Below the pieces are notes generated by a model. It worked only from the letters and a program-made list of their open reading frames with translations, made no database searches and was not told the DNA's origin. Source: Epiperipatus broadwayi (taxonomy: Eukaryota > Onychophora > Udeonychophora > Euonychophora > Peripatidae). Taken from it: a stretch of DNA of 64,000 nt. Where the stretch lies: NCBI GenBank assembly GCA_028023455.1, contig JAQFVV010006221.1:6863011-6927010 (forward strand), given 5' to 3'. Below are positions 1-14,185 of the stretch, one piece after another (the stretch's first letter is position 1; the number at the start of each line of letters is the position of its first letter). A program made the position numbers and the translations under genes.

Positions 1-2255
1 TAAAACATTACAGGAAATGCTCATATATTGTTATTACATTTTATTATTTTCAGTGATCCTTTGTAAATAAAAAAGGAATCAGTGCTGTATCTATTATTCA
101 AGCCTTTTATGTTATAGATAGTTAAAGAAAGATGTATTTTTGACAAAATTCATATCTAGTGGTAATTGATTCTTACTATCTATATGCATTTTTGTTGATA
201 TTTAATTCTTTGTAATCTATCACAGATTTGATTGTGATATATTATTGTATTTCTTTGTCAGGTCTATAATCAGCAAGTGAAACATTCCATTTTTTATTAA
301 TAATTTTTTTATTAATTACTATATGCAGAGTTCCTGGACTCAAAGTCCATTTAATTTTTTCCTTAATGAACTCTATTTTCTTTTATTACTCAACCATACA
401 CTTTATTTTATTAAAGAGAAAAAATAATATCTCTACAGTAGGCACTGCTAGTCAATTAGCTTTTCAAATATTGATGTAAGAAATTTTTTTTAAAAAATTC
501 TTCTCACTATTTTTATATTCTATATCAGATTGACAATAAAATTCTTTAGATTAAGCAAGAATATGTAGTAATGTTGATGATTTCTATGAAACTTTGCCAT
601 ATAATCTTTTCTTCCTGTAAAATGTATTTTGCTTCTTTTTATATTATACTACTATTTCTTAATTTTTTTGCCAGGATAACTTTTTGGATTTTTTTCTTTT
701 ACTTTTGATTTATACTTATGTATGCTCTCAGATTTTCACATCATTGGTTGCCAGATATTGTAAAGACTTTTCTTCTGTTTTCCTGCATATTAACCTTTTC
801 ATAGCCTTATGCAAGTATATTTTAATTCCTTCATATATATATATTTATCAAATCACTACAAATATTACTTTGAACTTTAGTTTTGATGTATACATAAATA
901 GTATAGAGTCTTTCTAATTGTTATATCTTCTTGGATCACTGTCATCTAATGGAATTGTATTTTTATTGTTGTTTTGACTCCGAATGTTAATTGTTGACAT
1001 TTGACTTTTTATTATATTGCTATGTGTAAGAGTTTTGTTTCTATATTTTGAGTTTTATTCCTATATTTTGACAAATAATCACATAATTTAATATTACATT
1101 TAGATTTTGCATAAATTGAAACATGTATTGATAAATATTTTGAGTATAATTTATCTCTCAAAAATGCAGTAAAGTTATATTTAATTTTTTTTTTATTTTG
1201 TTCATTGTAAGAATTTTTCCGATAATATTCAATATAGATTATTATATTTCAATGATGGAATTGTAATAGTTGATGGTACATAGTTTTGTGTTCATAAAAT
1301 CCATTAGCATTATTCAAGAATCTACTATAAATCTTATTCTTTTTACATAATTGTTGATCTGAATTTCATTTTTTTATTGTTTACCACTTATTCTTCTCTT
1401 TAAGTTATTAATTATTAACAATTCTTTGTGACTTGGAAATTTTTTCTGATTCTTTTTAATTGTTGAAAGAATTCTTTTTTAATATAATTTATATATCTTA
1501 TTATTGACAATTTTTTTGTTTTCTCTTCAAATCGACTTGCATTATTTTTATTTATGTGATTTCAGCATTTAATACTTTTTATTTTTATTAGCACTGAAAC
1601 ACATGCTGATCTTTTTAGACATAATCATAAAAATGAAAATATTTTTTACTTTTATTTTAAACAGTAAAATTTTTAAGTTTAAAAGGTAATATTGATTGAA
1701 AATTTACTATCTCTTTCAGGATTTTCTGTTTTTATATGTATTTTATATTCTGTTTTGTATATTCCATATTCTATCAGTCCTTTTTTTTAAATATTTATCC
1801 ATCAATTCTGCACTTTTTTACTGGGATTTTCAAAAGTTTTTGAAATGACTCATTGCTTAATCTTCCAATTTAAAAGACTAGAATTTGTCATCAAAGTTTA
1901 CATATTTTTGCATTTTGTATTTTTTTACACAATTTATTAAAACTTAAATAATAAAACTGTAAATAATTAAAATTATATGTTGGACTATTTCCATCATCTA
2001 GTTTAGTTGTTAAATTTTTTAGAAAAATTAAAACTTTATTTACACTTTTCCAAATATTGAACAGAGAGAAACAAGTTAAAAAAAAAATGAAACTGTTCAT
2101 CTGATATGGAAAACATTTCCATAAATCAAAGCTAATGTGATAATCTATAATGTTTGGAGATCAAATTCATTAATCTTGTTCATAAAAAGAAAAAAATGGA
2201 GAAGTCAAGAGAATCATAATAAATAAATATATAGCTTTATTCATAAATCTAAAAG
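1..2255. other. AT-rich DNA, no gene seen
   Basis: Very T-rich on the + strand with long T runs. Short open frames (for example 684-917) are low-complexity Leu/Ile/Phe/Tyr strings without recognisable similarity. Probably intronic or intergenic. Confidence 0.6.
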
Positions 2256-2257
2256 TA

Positions 2258-2375
2258 ATTTGAGTCCCATGCTAGTAATCTCACTAATCAAGCCAGAAAC
2301 CCTTGAAAAAGTAAGGGAAGTAATACCTCTCAGTAAAGATAAATAAAACTTGAATTTTTGTAAAAATATTTCTAG
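2258..2375 (+). mobile_element. Fragment of tRNA-derived SINE (family of 48.67 kb)
   Basis: Carries TGAGTCCCATGCTAGTAATC, then a TCACTAATCAAGCCAG block and the tail AAATAAAACTTGAATTTTTG. These match, in order, the B-box, core and tail of the better copy at 48673-48900. The A-box half is missing. Confidence 0.6.
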
Positions 2376-2379
2376 CTAA

Positions 2380-3530
2380 ATGTGATGAGGGAAATAGACC
2401 AAAGCAATATTTGAGTAATATGCCATTATTACAGACTCAGACAGAAATATAAATATCTAATTTAAAAATGAGTAACATTTAAAATATCTTAAATCCATTA
2501 AATATAAATTTATAAATTGTCACATCCAGAAGTGACAACATTAGCAATATTTATATATATGTATAATATTTTCAGTGATTGTAAAAATAAAAGAACATGA
2601 AAAAGTTTATTAGTACTACAATTTTTGTTTCTAAAGTAGATTAAGTAGCATAAAAATAACTCTTCTTTTCATTCTTTCATTTACAATGGAGAACAGATAT
2701 ATAGCAAATATGAATTTTTAGAAAAACAAATTGAAAAAAAACAAATAAATGTTACAAATTAAAAAATTGAATATTAAAAAAAAAATTAATTGTTCAGTTC
2801 ATAAGAAGATGAAGAATGAGAAATGAAAGTGACAAAGGTTTATTTAGACATAATAATAAAGGTACATTATATTTCACTTTCTGCATGCTATTTTATACTT
2901 TTTTTTTTTAAACTTCATTTTTAAACGTTTCTATATCTTAATTATTTTCACTTCAGTATTGTGGTAAATAAAATTAATGCAAAAATATTAGTAATATTTT
3001 ATCATTATTTATATTTTAAATATTTAATAAAGCCACAGAGAGATGTTTAAGTCATATTTTAATTACATATTTTTATATAATTATAAAACAATTTAAATTG
3101 ATATATAAGTCTATACAGCAAAAGGAATGTTTCAGATATAATTTGCACACCCCCATATATATATATTGTATTTTTATAAATGTATTGTAATGTGATAAAA
3201 ATGATGCTGCTGGGAAAATGATAAATATATTCTGAATAAAACATAGCCTAGTCATTGATCACTATTTTGTAATGGAATATTGATTATAATATGGGATGAT
3301 AATATAAAAACTTTAGTATGTATCAGAATTGAGACATCATTCATACCAATATAGATCTAGTCTAAATGTGGAATGCCATTTTATAAAAGCCCCAAAGTTG
3401 ATTTGGGCATTTTGTAACTATTACCACTTGTACATAATCATCATTGGCTAACATTGAGTAGCTACTTTGTCACAAATAATAACGGATTTTCTATCTCACT
3501 ACCTCTCTACATTTGTTCAGTCAATATTTG
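2380..3530. other. AT-rich DNA, no gene seen
   Basis: No coding similarity or clear repeat boundary recognised. The open frames near 3059-3255 are low complexity. Confidence 0.55.
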
Positions 3531-3532
3531 TT

Positions 3533-3676
3533 ACAAAATAAAATAAATTGACATAAGTTTTTGAGACAATCACTTAGCACTGATCCTATATGGAAATGAA
3601 AGATACAAAATAAAATAAATTGACATAAGTTTTTGAGACAATCACTTAGCACTGATCCTATATGGAAATGAAAGAT
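3533..3676 (+). repeat. 72-bp tandem duplication
   Basis: Two adjacent, essentially identical copies of a 72-base unit that includes AAATTGACATAAGTTTTTGA and CACTTAGCACTGATCC. The near-identity suggests a recent duplication. Confidence 0.9.
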
Positions 3677-6409
3677 CATGAAAAAATGCCCTTAAGATTT
3701 ATAATATTTATAAGAGAGCAAAACATGCATCAACAAATAGTAATTGTTAGAATCTGTGAAAAATTATCTAGCTCAATTTTTGTTCACACTAGGCAATAAC
3801 AACATTTCCAATACATAATTATTTAGATTGTCCACTACACTATCATAAAATACTAACAATCTCTAGTAAAATCTAATTTATTCAGATAATACTTAAAACA
3901 AAATAGAGCAAATGAAATCATCACCTCAGACATCAACAAATCTATTCACTATTCCAAAGTAAAATGCAATAAGCAATGAAACCATATATCATTGTCCTAA
4001 ACAATGCTATATGCCTAAGATATCTATTTAATCTATTATTGGATGAAACCAAATTCAAATCTACAAGTAACTAAGTTCTGATATACTTTTACTAATCTCA
4101 TATTATAGTAATGCAAATTTACTTTAATATTTAATGACATTCTATTTAAATCAACTAGTTTCAAAATAATTATACATTTTAAAAATGTTTTATAAACTTA
4201 GATTATTTATAATGCTCAAATAAAATAAACCTTTACTCAGTTTTGTATCTAATTTAATAAAACACTAAACATAATATTAATATTTTGTTCACACTTTACA
4301 TTATATTGATAGACAATTATTGCTTAAGTTATGTTTTAAAATGAAACACTCTACAAGAATTTATTATCAATAAATCTATTAGATAATTTTACATTTTACA
4401 GTACCCATTCACATTATATAAAATATACCATAGGTTTCTATTGGATATTTACTGACTTACAATCACTGATACTATTCATCTACTTAAATCTCCAATCAAG
4501 TGATTATAAAAATGGATTTTATAACAAACTATCTATGATGATAATTGGCAGTTATCCAAGCCAGAGATAGATATTAAGTTATACGGGTTCATAAAATTTA
4601 TGATACCCACTTCAAAGAAGTTTAAAGTAATTAAGACAAATCATTTTGATTAATGATAGAACAAAATCTATTAATATTTTTGTAACTGTATAAGATAAGC
4701 TCAATAATAATCAATCCTGAACTAATGAAATTATTTCTATCAGTAATATTGACTTAGATAAGTAAGCAAATATTTCAATGTAATGATAAATATAACATAT
4801 CTAATATAAGAAAATATACATGTATCTAAATCTATTTCACTTACCAAGATGGGTTTGATTTTGGATCAAACTTTTAATACCAAAATTACCTTACATGTTC
4901 AAAAGAAATAATTAGACAGATTCACCGGATTTTAAATCAACTATAAATTTATTGGTTTATAATAAAAAAATTATACCAGTAATAATAAAAATAATATGTA
5001 ACAGAACAACCAAACAATGTTGCAATAAACTAAAATCGTAACCAATTCAATATAAGTAATTGATATTCTATCACAATATAGAATCAATAAGAATAATAAT
5101 AAAATATATATGTATGAAATTCAAAGTATGTTGCATGACAATAATACTATATATAAAACTGAAGGAGAGATTTTAAATATCTTCCTGAGACTTTAAATAG
5201 AATCTACAACAATAAAAAAAATGTGATCAAATAAAAATTGATCTCTATTTATTCATTACTGTAATTTCTAAATAATTAGATTAACATAAAACCCACTGCA
5301 TTCACATCCTTCTCTATCCGAATATTCCAGAGTTAAATCTTGAACATAAAAAAAATTTAAGCACTTGAAAACATCGTAAATTAACTTGTATCATCAGTAA
5401 GAGTTTAAATAATAGAAACAAAATGAATCTTTCTGACCTTTTTATCATGTGAATCCTATAATAACTCGTATATGTATCATTTATCCCTATGTTTTAAAAT
5501 GAAATATGAATAAAACACACATTTTTCTTCCCCTCTTTTTTTAAATGAAAAATGTATACACATAGAAATCATACCACAAATGAGCAGTCTCATTTCTTTT
5601 TATCCACTAGTCCATCATACCTCCTGGGTTCCTTGCTTCTGATTCTAATGTGTAGAGACTATTTCCTTTAAGTAGAGCAGACAAGCATGAATGATAACTA
5701 TTGCAAATATGAATTCAATTACTTTTGCGTTTAAATTCCGATATTTTCTTTTAAGCATATAAATGTATTTAAGCCTTTAAAACAATAGATACTTAATCGA
5801 TACAAAATTACATATCACTGGCTTTATTTTCCTTCTTCATTGGTAACCATGTATAAAGAGAATTTTTTTCATTGACAAAATTCAGCCATATCCAAGTGAA
5901 TAATAAATGCTAACTTTTTTTTTCCAGATTAAGAAAGTGAAATTTAGATTGCTTATATAACACATAAGTGAAGTTAATCGATCTTGTGAAATTCATTGGT
6001 CTGAAATATGATATCCATATACACATAATTGGGGTTGCATTCATCATGAATAAATAGATAGAATTCTAGATTTTGGCAATGGAATAATTTTTTTTTCTTT
6101 TTATAGCCGACTTGCACATTTTGATGGTTTTGTTTTACATTTTGCCATATCCTCAGGAATTTAATCAACAAACTGACCCAAATTGAATGGGTGGATGATT
6201 GAGTTTAATTCCATGATTTGAGAAATTAATTACTTAAAATATAAAATTTTAACAAGTTTTTAAAGATGAATATAAATGTGTTCACTCTAGGCAATGATAG
6301 AATTACAAGAACTCAAGTTGCAGCGTTTCGGTTCTATTTATAACATACTCTTGATGACACTACTGTTGCTGGATGACTGTTGAATTTCATTCAAATTTTG
6401 CTTAATGAT
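3677..6409. other. AT-rich DNA, no gene seen
   Basis: No gene, exon or well-bounded repeat recognised. Confidence 0.55.
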
Positions 6410-6750
6410 GTAAGTTTTATATTGCGCTTTATGCAAAAAAGTGAAGCTTATTATTATTAGAAAAGAATTATATGGCTGAGCGCTTTCAGAGAACTTAAGC
6501 CTCCATATTCATAGCCTACTTTAAGTGAAGTTTAGCAGTAATTTATGCAATAAACCGAAAAGAATCGTGCTTTACAATATCCAGAAAATGGTCTTTATGA
6601 AAGAAAACTTTGCATAAATTACTGCTAAACTTCACTTAAAATAGGCTGTGAATATGGAGACTTAAGTTTTCTGAAAGCACTCAGCCAGATAATTCTTTTC
6701 TAATAATAATAAGCTTTACTTTTTTGCGTAAAGTGCAATTTAAAACTTAC
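6410..6750. repeat. Foldback element with ~140-bp inverted arms
   Basis: Left arm about 6410-6552 and right arm about 6608-6750 are reverse complements with few mismatches, separated by roughly 60 bases. Outer ends are GTAAGTTTTATATTGCGC and GTGCAATTTAAAACTTAC. There is no coding content. The RNA would fold into a long hairpin. Confidence 0.9.
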
Positions 6751-9229
6751 TACTCAAAGATGAAGTAAAAAACAAGGATCTTAATGATATAAGAAAATTG
6801 TTCAAGAAAATTTGCCTCCAATTAATAAGTAAAATGAAATTTTTGAAATAATTGGATACAGTGAAAATAAAATCCTGTTTTACAAGTTCAATATCATTTT
6901 AAATTAAAATAAAAAAACTCATATTACATTTTTAATATATTTTTTAGTTAATATATATATTTTTACATATGTTTTTAATAATATTTTCCAATAAACTAAT
7001 TTATAAACAAACATATATGAAACACAAAACATTTAATTTTGTAATATGCATTGCTATGAGATTGTAGTAACAAATTGAAATGTGTGATACTTAATAATAT
7101 TGATTTTCACTGAACTATTTCCAAAATCTATTTATTTATTTACTACTTTATATTTATTTTTCCTGAAATTGACAACAGATTTATGATTTAATGCTAGAAT
7201 TAGTAGTAAATATTATTTTAAAGTATTAGGTTGCCATGGTTATCTAGTTAACATTATATTTCAAGATCTCCATTACCCATAGATCAAGTGAAATGAAAAT
7301 TAAATATGATCAACAAATTTCTTTATTTTTTTTTAAAATACTGTGACATACAGCACTAATCTGGATACTTACAGTATATAATAAAACACATAAAAATATG
7401 AATTAGACTCTCAAGTATTTTCAAAATGCCATTATGTACTGTTTATATCTATTATTATTATAGTTATATAATAATGTAATATGTATAATAATAATTGTAA
7501 TTATTATTTAGTGCTATCATGTTATTATTGATTTTGGCAATGAAACAAATGTCATTCTTTCAGAAAATCCATCCATCTGTTTGGTTTTTTTTTGGGGTTG
7601 TCAATGGTTCATTATTAAGTTGGTAGGATATATTCTAATCATTGCTAATTTTAGCACAAAGTATGGTCCTTTTTCAAGTTTTGCTTTTAAAACAGTGTAT
7701 TTTAGTGTGTAATTGCATGAATTGTAAAACTTTTTATAAAAAAAATTGTAAATAGATATATGTAAACTTAATTGAATTTTCAAAAAAATCACCATATTTT
7801 CATGCATATACTGTGTGCATGCATGCAATGTGCATCTGATTTTTTTTCAGTAAATATTTCATTTTTTCCCCCACAAAATTATTAAAATCAATAAAAAATA
7901 TTTATAATAGTAAAAAGAAAATAATAACACTATAAATAAAGTACCTGTATTTCATATAATCTAACTATAATAAAACTGATGACAGATATATATATATATT
8001 CTAAATAACATCACATTCTTGTATGTTCGAATACAATAAAATATCATCTACTAAAAGGCAGACCCAAAACAGCAATCCAAATCATCTTCAAGATTAGAAA
8101 ATTCTATAAGATTATCCATCAACTTCACTTTTATTCACTTATCATGATTCACTATATCTTCCAATATGCTATTCATAATTTCTCAACTTTTTGTGTATAT
8201 GTAAATTCAGTTACTCATTTTAACTTATTCAATAAATAATTTTTATCAGTTATTGTTTTCAATATCTCTCATTCATTTCTTCATTCATACAACTTTTGTT
8301 TTTTATTTTTTATGAATCCATATCTTTTTGATATGTAATCTTTTTTTTATATAATTATTCAAGTGTGTTCTATATAAAACACATTTTAATATTGACATTT
8401 ATAAATCTCTTTATATATATATATATATTCAAAAAACAACAGAATAACATGAATTTTATTTAAAAGATTGTCATGGTTAGCTACTATACCTATGTTCTGG
8501 AGTTTCATTCTGAGCCAGTTAAAGCTTGATAATAATTTCAAGTCATAAAACAGATTTAGGTTTTTTTTTCAAATAGTTGATTCATAGCCAATATAGCTAC
8601 TTGTTCATTATTAATCAATAAATAGATATCAGATAGAGTTAAAGATTCCAGATTAATATAGTTCGGTTAGATGAATATTGATTTACTGCTGTAAAATCAA
8701 ATAATACACATAATATGATGTTGCCTTTATCATTTGGTGGAAAAATATATTACTAAAGGCAATGAACTTTGGATTTACTTTATTAAAAGTTTTTTAACTA
8801 TCACTATTCTGAATAAAAAGGCCTGACTTACTCTAGCAACAATCTTAAATATTTATTTTTTCTACATATTTTATCCACAATATCTACAGTTAATACCATA
8901 ACATCAACAAGTGATACCATAACTTTATCATCCTCCAATCTTTAACTGCATCTTTATCAAAACAAACTCCTTTTATTTTTCATCTATATAAGTACTAATT
9001 TAAATATTAAATTACATAATAGAACAACAATATTTCTATCTTGGACTTTTTGATATATATTTTTTTTAATGTTCATTTAATATTGAATCTTAATAGCTAA
9101 TCTTTTTTTTTAAAATATGTTTTATCTCTTTAGAATATTATTTTATTTTCAAGTATTATTAATTCACCACCGTATGTCTCTTCAAGTTTTAATTCATTTT
9201 ATCTGATTTATAGTTTTTTCATATCAGTC
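6751..9229. other. AT-rich DNA, no gene seen
   Basis: Contains short TA microsatellites, for example near 6951, 7990 and 8413. No coding similarity recognised. Confidence 0.5.
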
Positions 9230-11010
9230 CTTTAATCTTCTTTATTTCATCCATCTATCTCGCATGTGATTTTTTTTATATTATGTACAATCTCTTCATG
9301 TATCTTCATTTCTTTTAGAAGCATATCCATTCTAATTACATTTCAGCCTCAATTCTTTCAATGATATCAATGATACATGTTAGTATTCTCGTCTATTTAC
9401 TTTTGATTTCTTGTTCCTTCCAGTATATATTTCTCTATACATGATTGTGTTATCTGAAGTCTGCGGTATTTTTCAATTAAGAATTGATAAATTTCATCTA
9501 TTAAATATCTTCCATTTCAATATATAGATATACACTTTTTTAATACTAAATTATTTCTATCAAAAACATACCATCCAAGTTTAATTTTATGATTAATTTA
9601 ATCTATTATGCTGCCATATGTATTAATAATCTGATCAAATATTTGTAGTTTTTGGCTTCTAATTTAATATTATTAATTTTTATTTTATCCTTTTGTGTAA
9701 AGTCATTGAACATTATTATAGATTTTTAAACATTTATTTTTAGTGATCCTACATTTCTTGCTTTTTATGATAAGTCTTGTAATAATTCCTGAAACTGTGA
9801 TGCATTATTTATAAAAAATAATTATATCATTAGCAAAATGTAAATGACCTAAATAATCTCCATTTATTTTTGTTTTCCATTTTAATACTAAAAATATTTT
9901 TTATAATATTATAGCATAAAGTTTTTATAGTTTTCCACACAATTCATGATGTTATTTTTCTTTTTAGTAATAGTGCAGTCTTTTTTTTAATTGCTCAAAT
10001 GATTCCTTTCAATACCAAGATGTTATATTATAATTTTTAAGACTTTTTTTCTATACATTTTAACTCCCATTGCACAGTTATATTTTCGTATATCATCATT
10101 AACTCATTTTTTGACCCATTTTACAGAAATTCTGGATATTGAGTTATACATGAATCATTTAAAAATATTTTTATATTCCATCTTCATACATTCCCATGCT
10201 TCTGTTGAAAATATATCAGTAAATACTTTTTGTTGTATCAGTTTCATGTAGCAGTTCTTAGTAGAGTAGAAGTTATCATTTTCTTTCTGATTTCATTCAA
10301 GTTCAAATCATTTTTGAAGTTTGTTAATATTTAAAAAATTGCAAGCTCTATTTTAATTTATTGGAGTGTTTAACTATCAACTAATGTCTTACTTGATAAT
10401 TTTTAACTCTTTATTTTTGTATTTGTACATATATATTTCACTAATTGATGATTACTTCCCTGTTCAATCAAGAATAAACATCACATGACCACCACTTCTT
10501 ATGCTTGCCTGTTTCAATCAAGAATCTCATATATTTGAAATATATTATTTTTTCTTCGTCAAAATATGTCAATTTTACTGCTATTTTAGTTTGGATATTT
10601 CCATGTCAGTTTCTGTTTACTATTTTGTTTAAAGATGCAATTCATAATACACATTTTTTATTTTTCAAATTTCAAAAGTCTGTGTTTTCTCTCATTTCAT
10701 CTCTATAATGAAATTTACCAAAAATATGTTCATCTTTCAAGTAATTTCAAATCTAGCAAAAAAATTATTCCATGAGAAATTTACAATGTTTTACTCTGAA
10801 TAAAAACATTCTGTACAACTATATAAAAATACTTTATTTTATATCAGTGAGAACTTAAGGGATATAAATCTAAATTATATGCATTTAGTATCTTTTATTA
10901 ATTTTTCTATTTTGATATACTATCAAAATCCATAAAGTTGTTCTTTTCACATCTTATTTATTATTTCATTGATTATGGTTTTATGATAAATTAGATGTCC
11001 ATTTTTCATT
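9230..11010 (-). pseudogene. Heavily decayed RTE retrotransposon
   Basis: Aligns by eye, piece after piece, to the - strand RTE at 42.5-45.2 kb. 9601-9665 (CTATTATGCTGCCATATGTA region) matches 43030-43095; 9811-9885 matches 43225-43310 (the RT active-site region); 10020-10165 matches 44140-44255; 10270-10480 matches 44400-44610; 10526-10900 matches 44640-45020. The stretch around 9900-9960 skips most of the upstream RT, an internal deletion. Many substitutions and indels leave no long frame, so this is the oldest RTE copy in the window. Confidence 0.75.
10476..10507. mobile_element. 32-bp insertion with target duplication inside the old RTE
   Basis: CCTGTTCAATCAAGAAT (10459-10475) recurs with one extra T at 10508-10525. 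Between the copies is a 32-base insert containing ACCACTTCTTATGCTTGC. The same words, ATGATCACCACTTCTTATGC, occur at 23273-23294 at the head of the hammerhead-bearing repeat. The orthologous position in the 44.6-kb RTE has no insert. This looks like an extremely short member of that repeat. Confidence 0.6.
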
Positions 11011-11215
11011 TAGTTTTTGCCTGAATGTTTGTGATGATGGTATGTGATAATATATTAGATTATTTACATAATCTATTATTAAATGTCGAATGTCTAGAAA
11101 ATTTTAAACTTTATGTAAATTTTTCAAACAAAACAACTTATTAGTAACAATACACAAATAGACAACACAGGTTAGTAATTATACAATAGAGTACTATTAT
11201 TTTCCACTTTTTTTC

Positions 11216-11300
11216 AGGTGTTGCTGGCCTGACCAGTTATAATATTAGCATAGGAGTCTTTACCCAGTCATAATAGCATAATGTTAATAATGAAATAAAG
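11216..11300 (-). mobile_element. Fragment of tRNA-derived SINE
   Basis: The reverse complement reads GACTCCTATGCTAATATTAT, then AACTGGTCAGGCCAGCAAC, matching GTCCCATGCTGGTATTATCA and CTGGTCAGGCCAGTAAAACC of the SINE at 48.7 kb. Confidence 0.6.
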
Positions 11301-12150
11301 ACACTTATATTTCAGCAAATTTATTCTTAAGCTGAATTAACAATAATATATATATATAATGAAAATTATAATATAATAATAACTATTTTCCCCATAATGT
11401 TTTGGGATAGTAACAAATAGAATAAGTCTACTACATTTTTTCACTCATGGCTACTACTCATAGTTCATTAATACTTGTACTTTGTTACAATGATCACTAA
11501 TGCATTTTAACACAATTTCATTAAGTCTATTTAAGAAATATTTTCTGTGTACACTTTTCTCCCTTTTGTGTGAGAAGCCATTAATTATCGGCACCACTCT
11601 GTTTTTCCTGAGTGCTACTGCTGTGCAGATGCTCATATCCTTTGAGAGAGAGTACTTTTTATAACTCATTTGCATAACAAATATTCATACTTTTAATATA
11701 CTTTTCTAGAATGAATTATTTCCGGGAAGCTGCCAGCACTAATTTCACAATCCAAATAATATTTTATTTACAATATATACAATAATATCAGTATCAGTCA
11801 ATGCAGAATTATATTTACACATTTCGATTTTTGAATATTAAATTTTAAGGCAACACTTACACTTTTTCTTTTAACTTAACAAACTCTGATAATACATCAT
11901 TTAGTGTTAAATGGTTTTTTTTTCATTCTGTCCAATATTCTTTTACTTGCAAGTGATCTGTAGTTTTAAAAGATAACTAAATAAAAAATTATCAAAGAAT
12001 AGCAGATGGAATCTATAACTTGGGCATTCTTAATACTATCTGCCTTCAGTTAGCAACTAGACCATAATTTATTTTTTATCTGAAGTGATTATAAATATAT
12101 AAAAAAGGATCATTCTTCATTACTTTCATAACTTCATACTGCCTTCAAGA
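11301..12150. other. AT-rich DNA, no gene seen
   Basis: Nothing recognisable apart from short AT runs. The open frame at 11454-11675 (-) has no family resemblance. Confidence 0.5.
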
Positions 12151-12450
12151 AAGCCCAACTAATGTCTCAAGAAGTATATGGCTTCTGAGAAGATAGACCA
12201 TCAGGTTGTTTTTTTTTTTAATTCGGAGATAAAAGCTATTAAACTCACTTCTTGGACTGATTCTTATTGATGAGCAGCTTAACAAGTTCATTATAATGTG
12301 AATAATCATCTAATAATGATAGATGAGTTAACAAAACAGTATGATATGGATATTAAAAATGTGCCTAATCAAATACCATAAATTCTTTACTTGGTTTTTT
12401 TAAAGTCTTGAAAAGAAATCAAAGGGATTCCTATTAATTAATAACAAATA
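12150..12450 (+). repeat. Dispersed ~290-bp repeat, copy 1
   Basis: Matches 45495-45770 in the same orientation. Shared landmarks, in order, are CTGAGAAGA-AGACCAT, a T run, ACTCACTTC/ACTTACCAC, GATGAGCAG/GGTGAGCAG, GTGAATAATCAT/ATGAATAATCAT, and AAAGTCTTGAAAAGAAATCA/AAGGTCTCCAAGAGAAATCA. No open frame. The family is unknown to me. Confidence 0.6.
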
Positions 12451-14185
12451 TATGTTTATCTCCCTCTGAATATATAACTAAATAATCTGTTTTACATTAT
12501 CTAAAACCATTTGAAGATAAATAAAAAATATTAATCATTCTTTCTCTTTCTTCACATCTTTTAGTAATTATCCTCACTAGACTAGTTGCATCTTTTGCTT
12601 CTCTTATTTTTCTAAATTCAAACTGCTCTGTAAATAAAGACATGTCTCATCCATTAGACAAATATTTATTCATAATTCAATAGTTTCTTAGAAACATAAT
12701 AAAATACTTACACTTTAGTAGAATCTAATTGTTGAAAGAAAATCTACAATTTATGGCATTTTAAATTTCATTCTGAACAATTATTTTTGTAAAAGTGATT
12801 TTTTCATAGTTGGTAGAAATTCATCTAGAATACCATAATTTATGAACATTTATATATATTTTTCCTTCACAAAGTCATTTTTTATTTTTCTACAGCCTAT
12901 TTTGTCTTATTTATTAGGATTTTTTTTTCAAGCATAAACATAGCATTGTTATCTTTATTATATATATATAAATTATATTTCTATTTTTCAATATGCCTTG
13001 CTCCTTTGTTAACTATTTTTCCTTTTTCCAATAATTACTTTATTTCTGAGACCCTGCTTTTTATCTAAACTGTGATTTTACTATATATTGAATTAAATCA
13101 ATTTATGTGAAATTGTTTTTTTCTCAAGATTTCACTCCAGGTAATTGTTTTTTTTCTCATGATTTCACTCCAGGTAATTGTTTTTTTTCTCAAGATTTTA
13201 CTCCAGGTTTTGTAAAAATATTTTTTAAATTTATTGTTCACACATTTTATTAAGGGCTTTATTTATCAAAGAATTTTTGCGTTTTATCTCTTTTATAACA
13301 TGCTGTCAAATCTTCAGCATATTTTACATTTTCTTTAAATAATTTTTATTTTTGATATGAATTAATTTTAAAATTTAATGCTTTGATCTATATTTATTGT
13401 TTATACAAAAGATTTGACATTATTTCCTAGTATCCTCTCAATTGTTTAATAGTTCATTTTTTTTCTAAGATCTTTTTTAAAAATTTTATCAAAGATATTA
13501 CGTTATGTTTATGTATGTATTGCTGCTAGAAAATAATGTTTCTGGCAAAAATAAATGAGATACCCAATAAACAATATTTAATTGAATGATTTCACCTTCA
13601 CTATGATTAATGGAGTTACAAATAAATAATTGTTTGCAGAAACTACCAGTTGTTTTGGAGGAGTGCTACACTTCCAACCACAATGGCTTGCTTTGTAAAA
13701 GGTATGTTAGTATTTATCACTATGAACTTGCTGCTTCAATGTTGAGCATGTCTCACTGCAATCTAGTGAATAGAAGATGTATGTTATTGTTAGATTAATT
13801 TTCAGATTGTGAATTTCTGTTACAATTATGATCCAATAACCTTGTCTTATTATCACCTTTCCTTTTAAATTTTTTATAGCCAGATTCTCTCATTGTGAAT
13901 AATTGGAGTAATTGATCTAGTTATATGATTAGATTATTTGTGCCATTAGTTCTTTGTTTACATTATTTGTTGTTTCATTGACCAACTGTACTCTCTACTG
14001 AATATGATCTTTTGATTGCTTTATAGTTTGGTAAAGTCTATTATTTGAGAGTAAGATGAGACCACAATCTTATTAAGATTTGATTCAAATATATGACAAA
14101 TTTAGGATATGAACATGTATTTTGATTGCAATTCTTGAATCTGCTTTGGATCAATGCATAATCTAATTGAAATTTGTTTTATACA
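12451..14185. other. AT-rich DNA with a minor tandem repeat
   Basis: Holds three tandem ~36-bp units with TTTTCTCAAGATTTCACTCC between 13108 and 13209. No gene was accepted; a splice-like segment at 13638-13701 is discussed among the rejected items. Confidence 0.5.

Noticed and set aside
684-917. 77-residue open frame
   Set aside because: T-rich low-complexity translation (Leu/Ile/Phe/Tyr) without homology features; expected by chance in such DNA.
13638-13701. Exon-like segment: TTTGCAG, a 62-base open stretch, then GTATGT
   Set aside because: Splice-like ends are present, but neither open frame (KLPVVLEECYTSNHN or NYQLFWRSATLPTT) resembles the N-terminal part of Boule or another family I know.
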